A stretch of DNA of 47,287 nucleotides from Virgisporangium aurantiacum (lineage in GTDB: Bacteria; Actinomycetota; Actinomycetes; Mycobacteriales; Micromonosporaceae): positions 1 through 47,287 of the forward strand of contig NZ_BOPG01000096.1 in the NCBI RefSeq assembly GCF_016863635.1, in the 5' to 3' direction. Within the stretch, counting starts at the first letter, position 1; every line of letters starts with the position of its first letter. Both the position numbers and the translations under genes were made by a program. Below are positions 23,096 through 31,365 of the stretch, piece after piece. The notes beneath the pieces were generated by a model. The model saw only the letters and a list, made by a program, of their open reading frames with translations. It searched no databases and was not told the origin of the DNA.

Positions 23096-24006
23096 TCACG
23101 GCGTCGTAACGCCGGCCCCGAGCGTCGCCGTCAGTTGACCGGTCGCGGCGTCCCACAGCCGCAGCGGGCCGTCCGGGCTGCCGGTGGCGAGGGTGCGCCC
23201 ATCCGGCGACCAGGCGACCGCCCAGCCGGCCGGCCCGGCGAGGGACCGGACGGGCGCCGCGGTGTCGGCGGCCCGCCAGAGGTGGACGTTGTTCTCCACA
23301 TCGGCGGTCGCGATCAGGGTCGAGTCGGGCGACCAGGCCACCGTCTTGACGATCGCCTCATGGCCGCGCACGGTTGCCACGGGGATCGGGGCCGGTGCCG
23401 GCACGTCCAGATCCCAGACCCGAAGGGTCCGGTACGCACCGGCAGCGATCGACCCGCCGTCCGGGGACCAGGCCACGCTTGCGATCCACCTCGTCACGGT
23501 GGCGGCGGACCAGATCTTCGTTCTCGCTCCGGCGTCCCAGATGTGCACCGCACCCTCGGCGTCGCCGGTCGCGATCCGCGCACCGTCCGGGGACCAGGCC
23601 AGGTCCGCAATCCGGGGCTGCGGTAGGTGACCCGGATTTCGGGGCCTCGTCCGGTGGCGAGGTCCCACAGAACGAGCACGCCGCTGCGACCACCCGCCGC
23701 GAGCCGACCGCCGTCCGGGGACCAGCCGATCGTCCAGCATGCGGTGCCGTGGCCGGTGAACGAGCGGTCCAGCTTGCCGGTGTGCGCGTCGACCAGCCGG
23801 ACCCGGCCGGAGCCTCCGGCGCTCGCGATCCGGGCGCCGTCCGGGGACCAGGCCAGCGCGTACACAGCGGAGCGGTAGCCCTTGAGCACCCGGGAGACGG
23901 TTCCGGTGGCGATGTCCCAGATCCGCACCGTGTCGGCACCACCGGCGGCGACGGCCGTGCCGTCCGGTGACCAGCACAGCGCCTGCGAGCACTCCGGTGC
24001 GTTCAT
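23096..24006 (-). pseudogene. Seven-bladed WD40 propeller gene interrupted by one frameshift
   Basis: Seen: from ATG 24006 (AGGAGAG upstream) the frame gives three blades: ALCWSPDGTAVAAGGAD, ALAWSPDGARIASAGGSG and TIGWSPDGGRLAAGGRSG. It then leaves register near 23613-23630, after GRGPEIRVTYRS. The adjacent frame resumes with four blades: DLAWSPDGARIATGDAEG, SVAWSPDGGSIAAGA, TVAWSPDSTLIATADVEN and AVAWSPDGRTLATGSPDG, ending LTATLGAGVTTP. Together they make exactly seven WD40 blades, a complete propeller. The break lies between blades 3 and 4, at AGCCCCGGATT, and one base gained or lost restores the frame. Either a recent mutation, a sequencing error or, less likely, a frameshift event. Family role: protein scaffold. 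Confidence 0.8.
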
Positions 24007-24262
24007 CGGTCTCTCCTGTCGCCGGTCCTGCAACGAATCACGTACAGACCTGCCGCAGGGTTCCGGCGCATGGGAGCAGGAGTGACGGCCTCAGCGTTCA
24101 AGCCTGAGCGGCAGGGCTGCGAAGGCATCCTGATCTGCCGCGCTGCGGGCGGTATGCGGATCTGCCGGCGGGGTGGTATGGCCGTTCAAATGGTTTGAGC
24201 GGTAGGGCTTCGGTGAGGGCGAGGACGTGGGCGCGGCGATCGCTGGCTGACCACCGGCAGAG

Positions 24263-24291
24263 TTCAGATCTCGAGTGTCGGGACGTACACT
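24263..24291 (+). promoter_or_regulatory. Leaderless promoter of the secreted glycoside hydrolase
   Basis: TTCAGA (24263-24268), a 17-bp spacer, and TACACT (24286-24291), which ends exactly 7 nt before the ATG at 24299. There is no Shine-Dalgarno. Transcription would begin at the start codon. Confidence 0.6.
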
Positions 24292-24298
24292 GCCTTCG

Positions 24299-25915
24299 AT
24301 GCGGCGTTTCAGGGCCGGGGTCGTCGTCGCGGCGGCCACGTTGGTGACGACCGGGTCCGTGGCTCCGGTTCCGGCTCCCCCGGTCGTTGGCGAGCCCTCG
24401 GCCAATGGCACTTCCGCCGAACAGTGGCGGAGCTTCTGGGTGGACTCCTTCCATTCCGGCATCTACACGCCGGCGGAAGTCGACGCGTTGGTCGCCGACG
24501 CTCGCGCGGCCAACGTCAACGCGCTGATCGTCCAGGTGGGCCGCTGGGCCGACTGCTTCTGCAACAGATCGCGCTTCCCACGCACGCACGCACCGATAGC
24601 CGCGTTGCCCTACGACCCGCTGGAGTACGCGATCCAGAAGGCGCATGCCGCCGGTATCGAGCTGCACGCGTGGGTCAACGCGACGCCGGTGTGGAACACC
24701 GCGGCCCCGCCACCGCAGCCCGATCACGTCCTCAACACGCACGGGTCGACGGCCACCGGTGCGGACCGGTGGCTCAACAAACGGGTCGATGGCGTCGAGG
24801 TCGGCGGAGCCACGATGCGCAGCCTCGATCCGGCCAACCCGGCTGCGGTCGACTACTACGTGGCCGGTATCGCGAGCATCGTCCGGGCCTACGACATCGA
24901 CGGCATCCATCTCGACTACATCCGCTACCCGGACAACAATTCGAGCTCGACGCACAGTGACTGGGGATACTCCGAGGTCTCCCTCGCCCGCTTCCGCGCG
25001 GCAACCGGCCGCGAGAGCCCACCGGCGCCGAACGATCCGCAGTTCAGCGCGTGGCGACGGGCTCAGGTGACAAACTACGTCCGCAAGGTCTACCTGACCA
25101 TGGGCTCGATCAAGCCGCGTCTGCGGCTGTCGCACAGCGCGATCGTCTACGGCCACGGGCCGCAGGCCGTCGGCGGGTGGACGAACACGCGCACCTACGC
25201 CGAGGTCTACCAGGATTGGCGAGGTTGGCTGGCGGAAGGGATCATGGATCTGACGATCGCGATGAACTACAAGCGCGAGAGCAAACCCGACCAGGCGCGC
25301 ATGTTCGAGGAGTGGAATCAGACGCTCGCCGACAGCGCCGGCCACCGGCACACCGCAGTCGGGCCGGGACTGTACCTGAACACGGTCGACGAGAGCCTGG
25401 CCCAGTCGCGCAAGGCGCTCGCACCCTCGCCCGCTGGCAACACCGTCGCCGGCTGGAGCGGGTACTCCTACGCCGCACCGAGTGCGGCCTCGATGCGTGA
25501 CCAGACACTCGCGAACGCCGACCGGAAACACCTGATCGCCGGACTGACGACAGCGGACCCGACCGGACAACGACCCCTGTTCGCCAGCCCGGCGACCGTC
25601 CCGGCCATGCCGTGGAAGGAACGACCCACAACCGGCCACATCGCGGGAACGCTCGTCATCACCGACGGCAGGCCGCTGGACCAGGCACCGGTCACGCTCA
25701 CACACGTGCGTTCCGGGCGGACGGTCACCGGAAGGGTCACCGACGGCTCGGGCTGGTTCGGCTTCGTGGGCCTGGCGCCGGGAACCTGGCGGGTCAACGT
25801 CGCACTGCCGCCCGGCGTTCGGGGCACCTCCACCACGACCGTCGACGTCCGCCCGGGCACGACCGCCACGCCACGCCTGGGTCTGCTCGTCGGGCCGCCG
25901 GCCCCGCCACGGTGA
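24299..25915 (+). CDS. Secreted GHL10/YngK-type glycoside hydrolase with C-terminal Ig-like domain
   Basis: Seen: 538 residues. Signal peptide MRRFRAGVVVAAATLVTTG; catalytic-type barrel from about 42: EQWRSFWVDSFHSGIYTP, VNALIVQVGRWADCFC, GIELHAWVNATPVW, YDIDGIHLDYIRYPD (about 198-212), LTIAMNYKRES. The C-terminus (about 437-515) has GTLVITDGRPLDQAPVTL and GLAPGTWRVNVALPPG, a carboxypeptidase-regulatory-like beta sandwich. Family knowledge: DUF187/GHL10 proteins carry the (G)IHLDYIRYP signature and act on cell-wall or extracellular glycans. Inference: exported, glycan-active enzyme. The ATG is fixed by the leaderless promoter. Confidence 0.88.
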   Translation: MRRFRAGVVVAAATLVTTGSVAPVPAPPVVGEPSANGTSAEQWRSFWVDSFHSGIYTPAEVDALVADARAANVNALIVQVGRWADCFCNRSRFPRTHAPIAALPYDPLEYAIQKAHAAGIELHAWVNATPVWNTAAPPPQPDHVLNTHGSTATGADRWLNKRVDGVEVGGATMRSLDPANPAAVDYYVAGIASIVRAYDIDGIHLDYIRYPDNNSSSTHSDWGYSEVSLARFRAATGRESPPAPNDPQFSAWRRAQVTNYVRKVYLTMGSIKPRLRLSHSAIVYGHGPQAVGGWTNTRTYAEVYQDWRGWLAEGIMDLTIAMNYKRESKPDQARMFEEWNQTLADSAGHRHTAVGPGLYLNTVDESLAQSRKALAPSPAGNTVAGWSGYSYAAPSAASMRDQTLANADRKHLIAGLTTADPTGQRPLFASPATVPAMPWKERPTTGHIAGTLVITDGRPLDQAPVTLTHVRSGRTVTGRVTDGSGWFGFVGLAPGTWRVNVALPPGVRGTSTTTVDVRPGTTATPRLGLLVGPPAPPR

Positions 25916-25986
25916 AAGCGTTGCACCCGATGGCGACTTGCTCAGCGCGGTCGCCAGATCGACTTGGCGTGCGACGATAGATAACT

Positions 25987-26760
25987 GTGCATGGCTGGCT
26001 GGGCGGGATCGGCGCACTCATCGTGTTTGCCCTGTTGGTGTGGGGCCTCTTTCTGATGGCCGGCGTCCTTACGGTCAAGGCGCACGTCGACCTCAACAGC
26101 CAGGTGACGGCGTGGACGAACTACCGCGACTGGGCGCCGGTCACGGAACCGTCGCCGCTGCTGCTGAAGGCGGCCGACGCTGACAAGGCCGTGCTCGCTG
26201 TCCGCGGAGACGTGGGCGGCTATACCTGCACGATCATGTACGTCACCGGTTTCGAGTCGTTCTTCCTCGCCTGCGCGCTGCGGCTGCCGGGCATCACCGG
26301 GCGGGTGGCTCTGCGACGGCGCGGACGGTTGTCCTACGCCGTGCTCCGTGGCCGGGCTCTGTTCCAGCGCCGGCCGCGGACCCACACCGGCCTCCCCGAG
26401 CCGGACGTGCTGGACCTGGGCTTCGAGCGCGCGTACCGGGTCACCCTCGCGACCGGGCCCGCCGCGACGCTCATGACCCCGCCGGTGCGGCGGCGACTGG
26501 CGCGGGCCGCGGCAACGATTCCGGTCCAGAAGGTCCGGATCACCGACGACCTCGTCATGATCACTGCCGACACGTGGACGGTGCACGGCCATCTCGATCC
26601 ACTCGTCGAGGCGCTCACGGCCATCGCCGAAGCCGCTCGAGCCGAAGTTCCACTAACGCCGTGGCCGCGGCGGCGTTTCCCGATGCCCGGCCGGGATGCC
26701 GGGGCGGTGACGCGGCTTCGGGCCGGCAGCCGCCAACTCGCGGGAGATGTGGACGCGTAG
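25987..26760 (+). CDS. Membrane-anchored protein of unknown function
   Basis: Seen: 257 residues from GTG 25987. One N-terminal transmembrane segment (about 4-28, GWLGGIGALIVFALLVWGLF), then VDLNSQVTAWTNYRDWAP. The soluble part is Arg-rich (GRVALRRRGRLSYAVLRG; GLPEPDVLDLGFERAYRV) and ends in a Pro/Arg-rich tail. No family recognised; the DLGFERAYRV to LTPPVRR arrangement looks like a DUF-type intracellular domain. Its 3' end overlaps the convergent gene 26653-26997 by 108 nt. The start is not supported by a clear ribosome site. Confidence 0.65.
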   Translation: MHGWLGGIGALIVFALLVWGLFLMAGVLTVKAHVDLNSQVTAWTNYRDWAPVTEPSPLLLKAADADKAVLAVRGDVGGYTCTIMYVTGFESFFLACALRLPGITGRVALRRRGRLSYAVLRGRALFQRRPRTHTGLPEPDVLDLGFERAYRVTLATGPAATLMTPPVRRRLARAAATIPVQKVRITDDLVMITADTWTVHGHLDPLVEALTAIAEAARAEVPLTPWPRRRFPMPGRDAGAVTRLRAGSRQLAGDVDA

Positions 26761-26997
26761 CGGCTGCACGAGGTCCAACGCCTGACTGCTGCGGTCTGCC
26801 TCCGGGCGTTGTTGCCACGCGATGTGCCGGACCTCTTTCTCGGCGGCGACCAGTTCCTCGGCACGCGGCCAGGCATGGAGCGCACGGCTGGTCGCGAATA
26901 TCAGAGCCGCCAGGTCGGTGACCTCGATCATCCCGTCGTGAAGCCGGTCGAACGCGTCGAGCAGGTTGGTCAACATGCGGTGCTCGTCGATCGACAT
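26653..26997 (-). CDS. Small unknown protein with leaderless start
   Basis: Seen: 114 residues from ATG 26997, MSIDEHRMLTNLLDAFDRLH, DGMIEVTDLAALIFATSRAL, HAWPRAEELVAAEKEVRHIA, then a basic tail. The first 75 residues are amphipathic helix-like. The tail is composed like antisense sequence and overlaps the neighbour's 3' end, so the functional part may be the N-terminus. TACTGT ends 6 nt before the ATG, a leaderless arrangement. No family recognised. Confidence 0.55.
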   Translation of the reverse strand: MSIDEHRMLTNLLDAFDRLHDGMIEVTDLAALIFATSRALHAWPRAEELVAAEKEVRHIAWQQRPEADRSSQALDLVQPLRVHISRELAAAGPKPRHRPGIPAGHRETPPRPRR

Positions 26998-27003
26998 GCA
27001 AGG

Positions 27004-27009
27004 ACAGTA
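27004..27009 (-). promoter_or_regulatory. -10 box of a probable leaderless promoter (TACTGT)
   Basis: TACTGT on the minus strand ends 6 nt before the ATG at 26997. Confidence 0.4.
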
Positions 27010-27052
27010 ACGCCGAGGCGAAACACTGCCGCAGCTGCGCGGTCGGCCGGGA

Positions 27053-27721
27053 TCAGGCGATGTTGCGGTGTAGCTGCATGTAGTGCTGTCTTGTCTCGGG
27101 TGGCAGGTGCTCAACGGCGTACCGCAACGCGGTTCGGGGCATGGTTGCGGCGTTCCTGTCGAGAAATCCCAGTAGTGCTGGCTGATCACGCTTGCCGGCT
27201 TCACGTACCCATCCGCCGACGGCTTTCTGGACGAGGTCGGCAGGATCGTGGGCAAGGAGGTCGGCGATGGCAAATGTGTCGTGAAGGTCGCCGAGGCGGA
27301 TGAAGTAGTAGGTGGCCACGATGGCGGTGCGGCGTTCCCACTGGCTTGCCGAGTGCGCCAGGCGGTACAGGGGTTGGCGGGATTTGTCGTACAGGTATCC
27401 GCCCACGACGTGGGGTGCGCAGCGGTCGACCAGGTCCCAGTTGTCGATCCGGTCGTGGCGACGCAGGTAGAGCTCGAACAGCTGCCGACGATGCTCGGGT
27501 GGGGTGCGTCGACGGCGTGCCTGCCAGTCCATGATGCTGACGGCGCCGACGCGCACGTCGTGGTCGGGGTGGTCGAGCAGGGCTTCGATCCCGGTGACCG
27601 GCATGTCGATCATTTCCTTGGCCAGAGCGAAGATCACCCGCATCGGTACCGTGCCGCCGGCCTGTGTGGCCTCGCGGTGCAGCCGATTGAGGAATGTCTC
27701 GGCGGTCGGGTCGGCGTCCAC
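27053..27721 (-). CDS. AlkD-like DNA alkylation repair protein
   Basis: Seen: 222 residues from GTG 27721, with GGAGGGC upstream. HEAT-like helical pairs include VIFALAKEMIDMPVTGIE, LLDHPDHDVRVGAVSIMD, RHDRIDNWDLVDRCAPHV, YRLAHSASQWERRTAIVA and DLVQKAVGGWVREAGKRD. Family knowledge: the NWDLVD aspartate, the WERRxAIV arginine and the VQKAVGWxLRE tryptophan helix are the conserved features of AlkD, a HEAT-repeat DNA glycosylase that removes bulky or cationic N3/N7-alkylpurines without base flipping. Length fits (about 220-235). Inference: repair of alkylated DNA, possibly self-protection in a producer organism. Confidence 0.88.
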   Translation of the reverse strand: MDADPTAETFLNRLHREATQAGGTVPMRVIFALAKEMIDMPVTGIEALLDHPDHDVRVGAVSIMDWQARRRRTPPEHRRQLFELYLRRHDRIDNWDLVDRCAPHVVGGYLYDKSRQPLYRLAHSASQWERRTAIVATYYFIRLGDLHDTFAIADLLAHDPADLVQKAVGGWVREAGKRDQPALLGFLDRNAATMPRTALRYAVEHLPPETRQHYMQLHRNIA

Positions 27722-28127
27722 AAGTGCCCTCCGGTGTCCAGATGGTGAGGATCATAAGGACGACCGTTCTCCCGTGGCTGGGGGCGCCCTCACCACTGCG
27801 TCGAACGGACAACCGAGAACCAGACATCCGAAGCGCGAATTCTCCGGGCCACCAGGCGCGGGGACAGCCAGTAGGACCGGCGGGCCGCGGCATCCGACAA
27901 CTCGGGCGGCGACGCCGAACTGGCGAAGTTCTACGCGACTACCGCGTGGTCCCTCGGGACTGCTTCACGGTCCGTCCCGCGTGACGGCGGCCGCGCCTCC
28001 CCGGACGCCGGTCCAGGAGGCACGGACCGGTCACGGGTTGTCAAAGATCGGGTGCGGTGGGCCGGCGGCCGCTGACAGAAACGCCATCACGGGTACCTCA
28101 ACTGTTTCGGGGCGAGCGCGCCCGGGC
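27722..28127. other. Intergenic region, no recognisable gene
   Basis: About 400 bp upstream of the AlkD-like gene and downstream of the six-cysteine peptide gene. Short open frames exist on both strands but none has a ribosome site or convincing composition. A scrambled coding remnant is possible (AKFYATTAWSLGTASRS on the plus strand, about 27920) but unsupported. Confidence 0.4.
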
Positions 28128-28166
28128 CGTGTGGCCTGCCGATGTGGTTAGCCAGCCGGCCACACG
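28128..28166 (-). terminator. Hairpin downstream of the six-cysteine peptide gene
   Basis: Perfect 9-bp stem CGTGTGGCC/GGCCACACG with a 21-nt loop, starting 20 nt after the peptide's stop codon (28187). It suggests a short monocistronic transcript. Confidence 0.5.
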
Positions 28167-28186
28167 AATCCGGGCCGAGCGTCAGC

Positions 28187-28375
28187 TCAGCAGCCGCCAC
28201 CCAGGATGCACGGCTCGCAACTCGTGGTGCCGCCGGCGGTGTGACACCGCTGGATCCGCTTGATGCCTCCCGAGCAGTAGCACGTACGCCAGAAGGTGGT
28301 GTCGGCCTTCGCGGTGGTCTTCGGCACCAGCCGCTCCAACATCCGGTCAGCGAACCGAAGCAAGCTATCTGTCAT
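28187..28375 (-). CDS. 62-residue six-cysteine peptide with leader-like N-terminus
   Basis: Seen: MTDSLLRFADRMLERLVPK, a charged amphipathic leader-like helix ending TTAKAD, then a C-terminal segment holding all six cysteines. These are spaced C-x-C-x11-C (from TCYCSGG to IQRCHT) and C-x2-C-x5-C (SCEPC to GGGC at the end). No hydrophobic signal peptide. Signals are unusually strong: TTGACA-17-GAATGT promoter, GAGGAGG 6-8 nt before the ATG, and a hairpin after the stop. Family knowledge: leader-plus-Cys-rich-core layout is typical of ribosomal peptides, and I recall similar unnamed actinobacterial small proteins. Inference: a peptide product or metal/redox-binding microprotein. No maturation enzyme lies next to it; the AfsR-type regulator gene is 96 bp upstream. 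Confidence 0.75.
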   Translation of the reverse strand: MTDSLLRFADRMLERLVPKTTAKADTTFWRTCYCSGGIKRIQRCHTAGGTTSCEPCILGGGC

Positions 28376-28412
28376 TGAGGTCCTCCTCGTGTCGAGATCG
28401 GACCGGAGCCTG

Positions 28413-28441
28413 ACATTCTCGGCTTGGCAAATCCTTGTCAA
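28413..28441 (-). promoter_or_regulatory. Strong sigma70-type promoter of the six-cysteine peptide
   Basis: On the minus strand, TTGACA (28436-28441), a 17-bp spacer, and GAATGT (28413-28418). It is one of only two perfect TTGACA boxes I noted upstream of a gene in the window. Predicted start is about 28406, leaving a 30-nt leader with GAGGAGG before the ATG at 28375. Confidence 0.65.
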
Positions 28442-28471
28442 AGGGTTGACCAACCCGATCCGGCGGGCGCC

Positions 28472-31267
28472 TCACTGGTGTGAAAGCCTCGCTCGGGCTT
28501 CGCCGGCGTCTGGGTGACCGAGTTCGTCGAGGATGGTCAGGGCACGGCGCCAGTTCTCCCGAGCAGTGTGGTGGTCCCCCACCACGTGCCGGGTATCGCC
28601 GAGGCGGATGAGCGTGTCGGCTTCGTTGTACCGGTCGCCGATCTCGCGGTACAGCTCAACGGCGTTTCGACCACAGGCGGTGGCCTGTTCGTGGTGGCCG
28701 AGATGGCGGTGGGCGTACCCGAGGCTGTCCCAGGTGCTGGCCTCGCCTCTGCGGTCGCGGGAGTCCCGCTGCAGCGCGATGGCCGGTTCACAGTGGACCA
28801 GAGTCTGCTCGTAATTGCCGAGTTGGGCGTGGTACCAGCCAACGGCGTTCAAGGCGTTCGCCTGTCCTGCCGCGTTGCCGGCCTCGCGGTACAGGTCGAG
28901 GGCTTGTATCGCGTGATCGAGTGCCTGCGGGCACCGGCCCTGGCGGTCGAACAACCATGCCAGTCCGAGGTGGGTGTGGCCCTGACTGGTCCGGTTGTCG
29001 AGCTCGGTGAACAGCTCAAGGGCCCGGTTGAAGTGTGTGACCGCATCGTCGTGCCGGCTCAGCCGCGCGTAGGCGACGGCGAGGCCCCGATGGATGTGCG
29101 CCTGCCCAAGATGGTCGGTCTGGCCGTGGATGGCTCGAAGAGCGGTGCGGTGCGTGGCGGCCCACCCGTGCCAGTGGCCCCGTCGGTCGAAGAACTCCGT
29201 GAGCGCCCATGCCAGTTGCCAGGAGTGGGTGTTGAAGCCTGCCTTGGCGGCTTGCGCCACGACGGCGACCAGGACGACGCGCTCGGCGTCAAACCAGGCA
29301 AGCGCCTGTGCGTCGTCGGTGAGACGCTCCGTGGCGACCTCCGCCAGGGGTGTGCCGACGACGATCGGGTCTCGATGCGAGGTCAGCAGTCGATGCGCCG
29401 TGTGGGCGGTGTGCAGGTAGTGGTCGAACAGCCGGTGCAGCGCAGCGTGGCGTTCGGTGCCGTGGTCGTGGGTGTGGGCGAGTTCCGCGGCATACGCCCG
29501 CAGAAGGTCATGGAAACCGTACCGGCCGGGCCTGTTCTCGCTGACCAGATGCGCTCGGGCCAGTTCGGCCAGCAGCATGCGCACCGGCCCGATCGGCGTG
29601 CCGGCCAGACTCGCGGCGGCGGGTGCCGCGATGTCGGGCCCAGGGTGCAGACCGAGCAGCCGGAAGAGCCGCGCCGCACCGTGGCTGAGTGACTGGTAGG
29701 ACCAGGAGAAGACGGCGCGTACCCGGGTGGCGTGGTCGCCGCCGTCGAAAGTGTCCAGGCTGACGCGCGGATCGTGCGGTTCACCGACGAGCGCGGCGAG
29801 GGCGAACGCCGGGTGCGTTGCCGCGCGAGCCGCCACGATCGCCAACGCCAACGGCAGTCGCGCGCACCTGGCGATGATGTCGTCCACCGCGCCGGCCTCA
29901 GCGGCGACGCGTTCGGCACCCAGACGGCGGGCCAGCAGCTCACGGGCCTCGTCCGCGGACAGCAGGTCCAGCGGCAGCAACTGGGCACCATCGACAACCA
30001 GCAGGCTGGCGAGCTGGTTGCGGCTGGTTATCACGACGGCGCACCCGGGCGACCCGGGTAGCAAGGGCCGCACCTGGTCCGCGTCGCGAACGTTGTCCAA
30101 CATGATCAACATGCGCCGACCGGCCAGGAGGCTGCGGTAGGAAGCGACCTGGGCCTCCAGCGTGGCCGGAATGTGCTCTGCGGGCACCTGCAGTGTCTGC
30201 AGCAGTACCGGCAACGTTTCGCTCGGGCCAGCCGGCGGGTCGACCGGATCGAAGCCGCGAAGGTTCAGGAATACCTGGCCGTCCGGAAAACGATCGCGGG
30301 CCTGCTGTGCCCACCGCACCGCCAGAGTGGTCTTGCCCACCCCGGCGGTCCCGGTCACCAGACAGATCGAGGGTGCGGTCGCAGTGGCGTCCTCGGCGAG
30401 CAACGCGTCGAGGCGGCGCAGATCGTCGGAACGGCCCGCGAAGCTGGCAAGGTCGGGCGGCAGTTGGGCCGGCACGAAGCGTGCCTGCGTGCCCACCGGG
30501 AGCAGGTCTTCGGTCCGGGCGGTGTCGGCGATGATGGACGCCTCCAGCGCGCGCAACTGCGAACCCGGTTCCAGGCCGAGCTCGGCGACGAGTAGCTGGC
30601 GAGCCCGGCGGAAGGCATCAAGGGCGTCGGCCCGACGCCCGCACCGGTACAGGGCCACCATCAGCTGGCCGTGCAACCGTTCCCGCAATGGGTGTTCGAC
30701 GGTGAGGCTGGAAAGCTCAGCGACGACGTCCGCGTGCCGCCCGGCGTCGAGCTCCGCGTCGATCCGGTCGCAGATCGCCGCGAATCGCGACTCCTCCAGC
30801 TCACTGCACAACCGTTCCCGCGCGTCGCCCGTCGCCGCGTCCCCAAGGGCCGGCCCCCGCCACAGGTCAAGCGCCAAGGCCAGCCGCGCGGAGCGCACCG
30901 AGGGATCCTTGACGGCTCGCGCCTCGTCCACCAGACGGTTGAACCGGTGCAGGTCCACGCACTCCGGCCGGACCTGCAGCAGGTAGCCCCCGCCCCGGGC
31001 CAACAGCCGAACCGACTCGGCGGCGTCACCGCCGGTCGCCGACCGTAGCGCAGCGCGGATGTGAGACATCACGGTCTGCAGCGCCGCCCGCGCCATCGGC
31101 GGCGGCTTCTGGTTCCAGAGCAGGTCGACCAGGCGGTCGACGGCGACCGCCCGGCCGGGCTCCAACAGCAGTACCGCCAGCGCCAGCCGTTCCTGGCGCC
31201 GCCGCAGTGGGACCAGCACGCCGGTCTCGGATCGGACTTCCACCGGCCCGAGCAGCCGCAACTCCAC
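28472..31267 (-). CDS. AfsR/SARP-type transcriptional regulator (winged helix, BTAD, NB-ARC, TPR)
   Basis: Seen: 931 residues from GTG 31267. Order: OmpR-like DNA-binding domain (VELRLLGPVEVRSETG, about 1-95), BTAD (about 100-245, FNRLVDEARAVKDPSVRS), NB-ARC STAND ATPase (about 270-560) with Walker A LVTGTAGVGKTTLAVRW (about 306), RRMLIMLDNVRDADQV and LPLALAIVAARAATHP, then TPR repeats (about 700-925). Family knowledge: AfsR-class regulators of secondary metabolism and development. The full length matches AfsR. Start chosen because a TAGAGT box ends 7 nt before GTG 31267 and this gives the canonical N-terminus; the frame is open to 31366. Inference: may control the peptide gene downstream and the divergent GH18 gene. 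Confidence 0.93.
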   Translation of the reverse strand: MELRLLGPVEVRSETGVLVPLRRRQERLALAVLLLEPGRAVAVDRLVDLLWNQKPPPMARAALQTVMSHIRAALRSATGGDAAESVRLLARGGGYLLQVRPECVDLHRFNRLVDEARAVKDPSVRSARLALALDLWRGPALGDAATGDARERLCSELEESRFAAICDRIDAELDAGRHADVVAELSSLTVEHPLRERLHGQLMVALYRCGRRADALDAFRRARQLLVAELGLEPGSQLRALEASIIADTARTEDLLPVGTQARFVPAQLPPDLASFAGRSDDLRRLDALLAEDATATAPSICLVTGTAGVGKTTLAVRWAQQARDRFPDGQVFLNLRGFDPVDPPAGPSETLPVLLQTLQVPAEHIPATLEAQVASYRSLLAGRRMLIMLDNVRDADQVRPLLPGSPGCAVVITSRNQLASLLVVDGAQLLPLDLLSADEARELLARRLGAERVAAEAGAVDDIIARCARLPLALAIVAARAATHPAFALAALVGEPHDPRVSLDTFDGGDHATRVRAVFSWSYQSLSHGAARLFRLLGLHPGPDIAAPAAASLAGTPIGPVRMLLAELARAHLVSENRPGRYGFHDLLRAYAAELAHTHDHGTERHAALHRLFDHYLHTAHTAHRLLTSHRDPIVVGTPLAEVATERLTDDAQALAWFDAERVVLVAVVAQAAKAGFNTHSWQLAWALTEFFDRRGHWHGWAATHRTALRAIHGQTDHLGQAHIHRGLAVAYARLSRHDDAVTHFNRALELFTELDNRTSQGHTHLGLAWLFDRQGRCPQALDHAIQALDLYREAGNAAGQANALNAVGWYHAQLGNYEQTLVHCEPAIALQRDSRDRRGEASTWDSLGYAHRHLGHHEQATACGRNAVELYREIGDRYNEADTLIRLGDTRHVVGDHHTARENWRRALTILDELGHPDAGEARARLSHQ

Positions 31268-31274
31268 ATCGGGC

Positions 31275-31280
31275 ACTCTA
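31275..31280 (-). promoter_or_regulatory. -10 box of the leaderless AfsR-type promoter (TAGAGT)
   Basis: TAGAGT ends 7 nt before GTG 31267; TTGCCC lies 16 bp upstream as a -35 candidate. The promoter faces the GH18 promoter about 75 bp away. Confidence 0.55.
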
Positions 31281-31330
31281 CGGTGATCCGCGGACCGGGC
31301 AACCACCGCCAGTATCAACACCACCGGTCC

Positions 31331-31359
31331 CTGAGCAAGGCCCGTTCCGCTGCTACGGT
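31331..31359 (+). promoter_or_regulatory. Promoter of the leader mini-ORF and GH18 gene
   Basis: CTGAGC (31331-31336), a 17-bp spacer, TACGGT (31354-31359). The -10 ends 6 nt before an ATG at 31366, so the transcript would start at a 10-codon mini-ORF. Confidence 0.45.
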
Positions 31360-31365
31360 ACGTCA

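Noticed and set aside
23600..23640. Programmed frameshift in the WD40 gene
   Set aside because: There is no convincing slippery heptamer with a downstream pseudoknot; a simple indel or assembly error is more likely.
24098..26017. Long minus-strand open frame (639 codons) opposite the GHL10 gene
   Set aside because: It is antisense to a gene with signal peptide, catalytic motifs and promoter; its product is Arg/Gly/Pro-rich with no family likeness. GC-rich third positions create such frames.
28187..31267. Ribosomal-peptide gene cluster with maturation enzymes
   Set aside because: No lanthipeptide synthetase, radical SAM, YcaO, peptidase or exporter gene lies near the peptide. Only the precursor-like layout supports the idea, so it is not claimed as a cluster.
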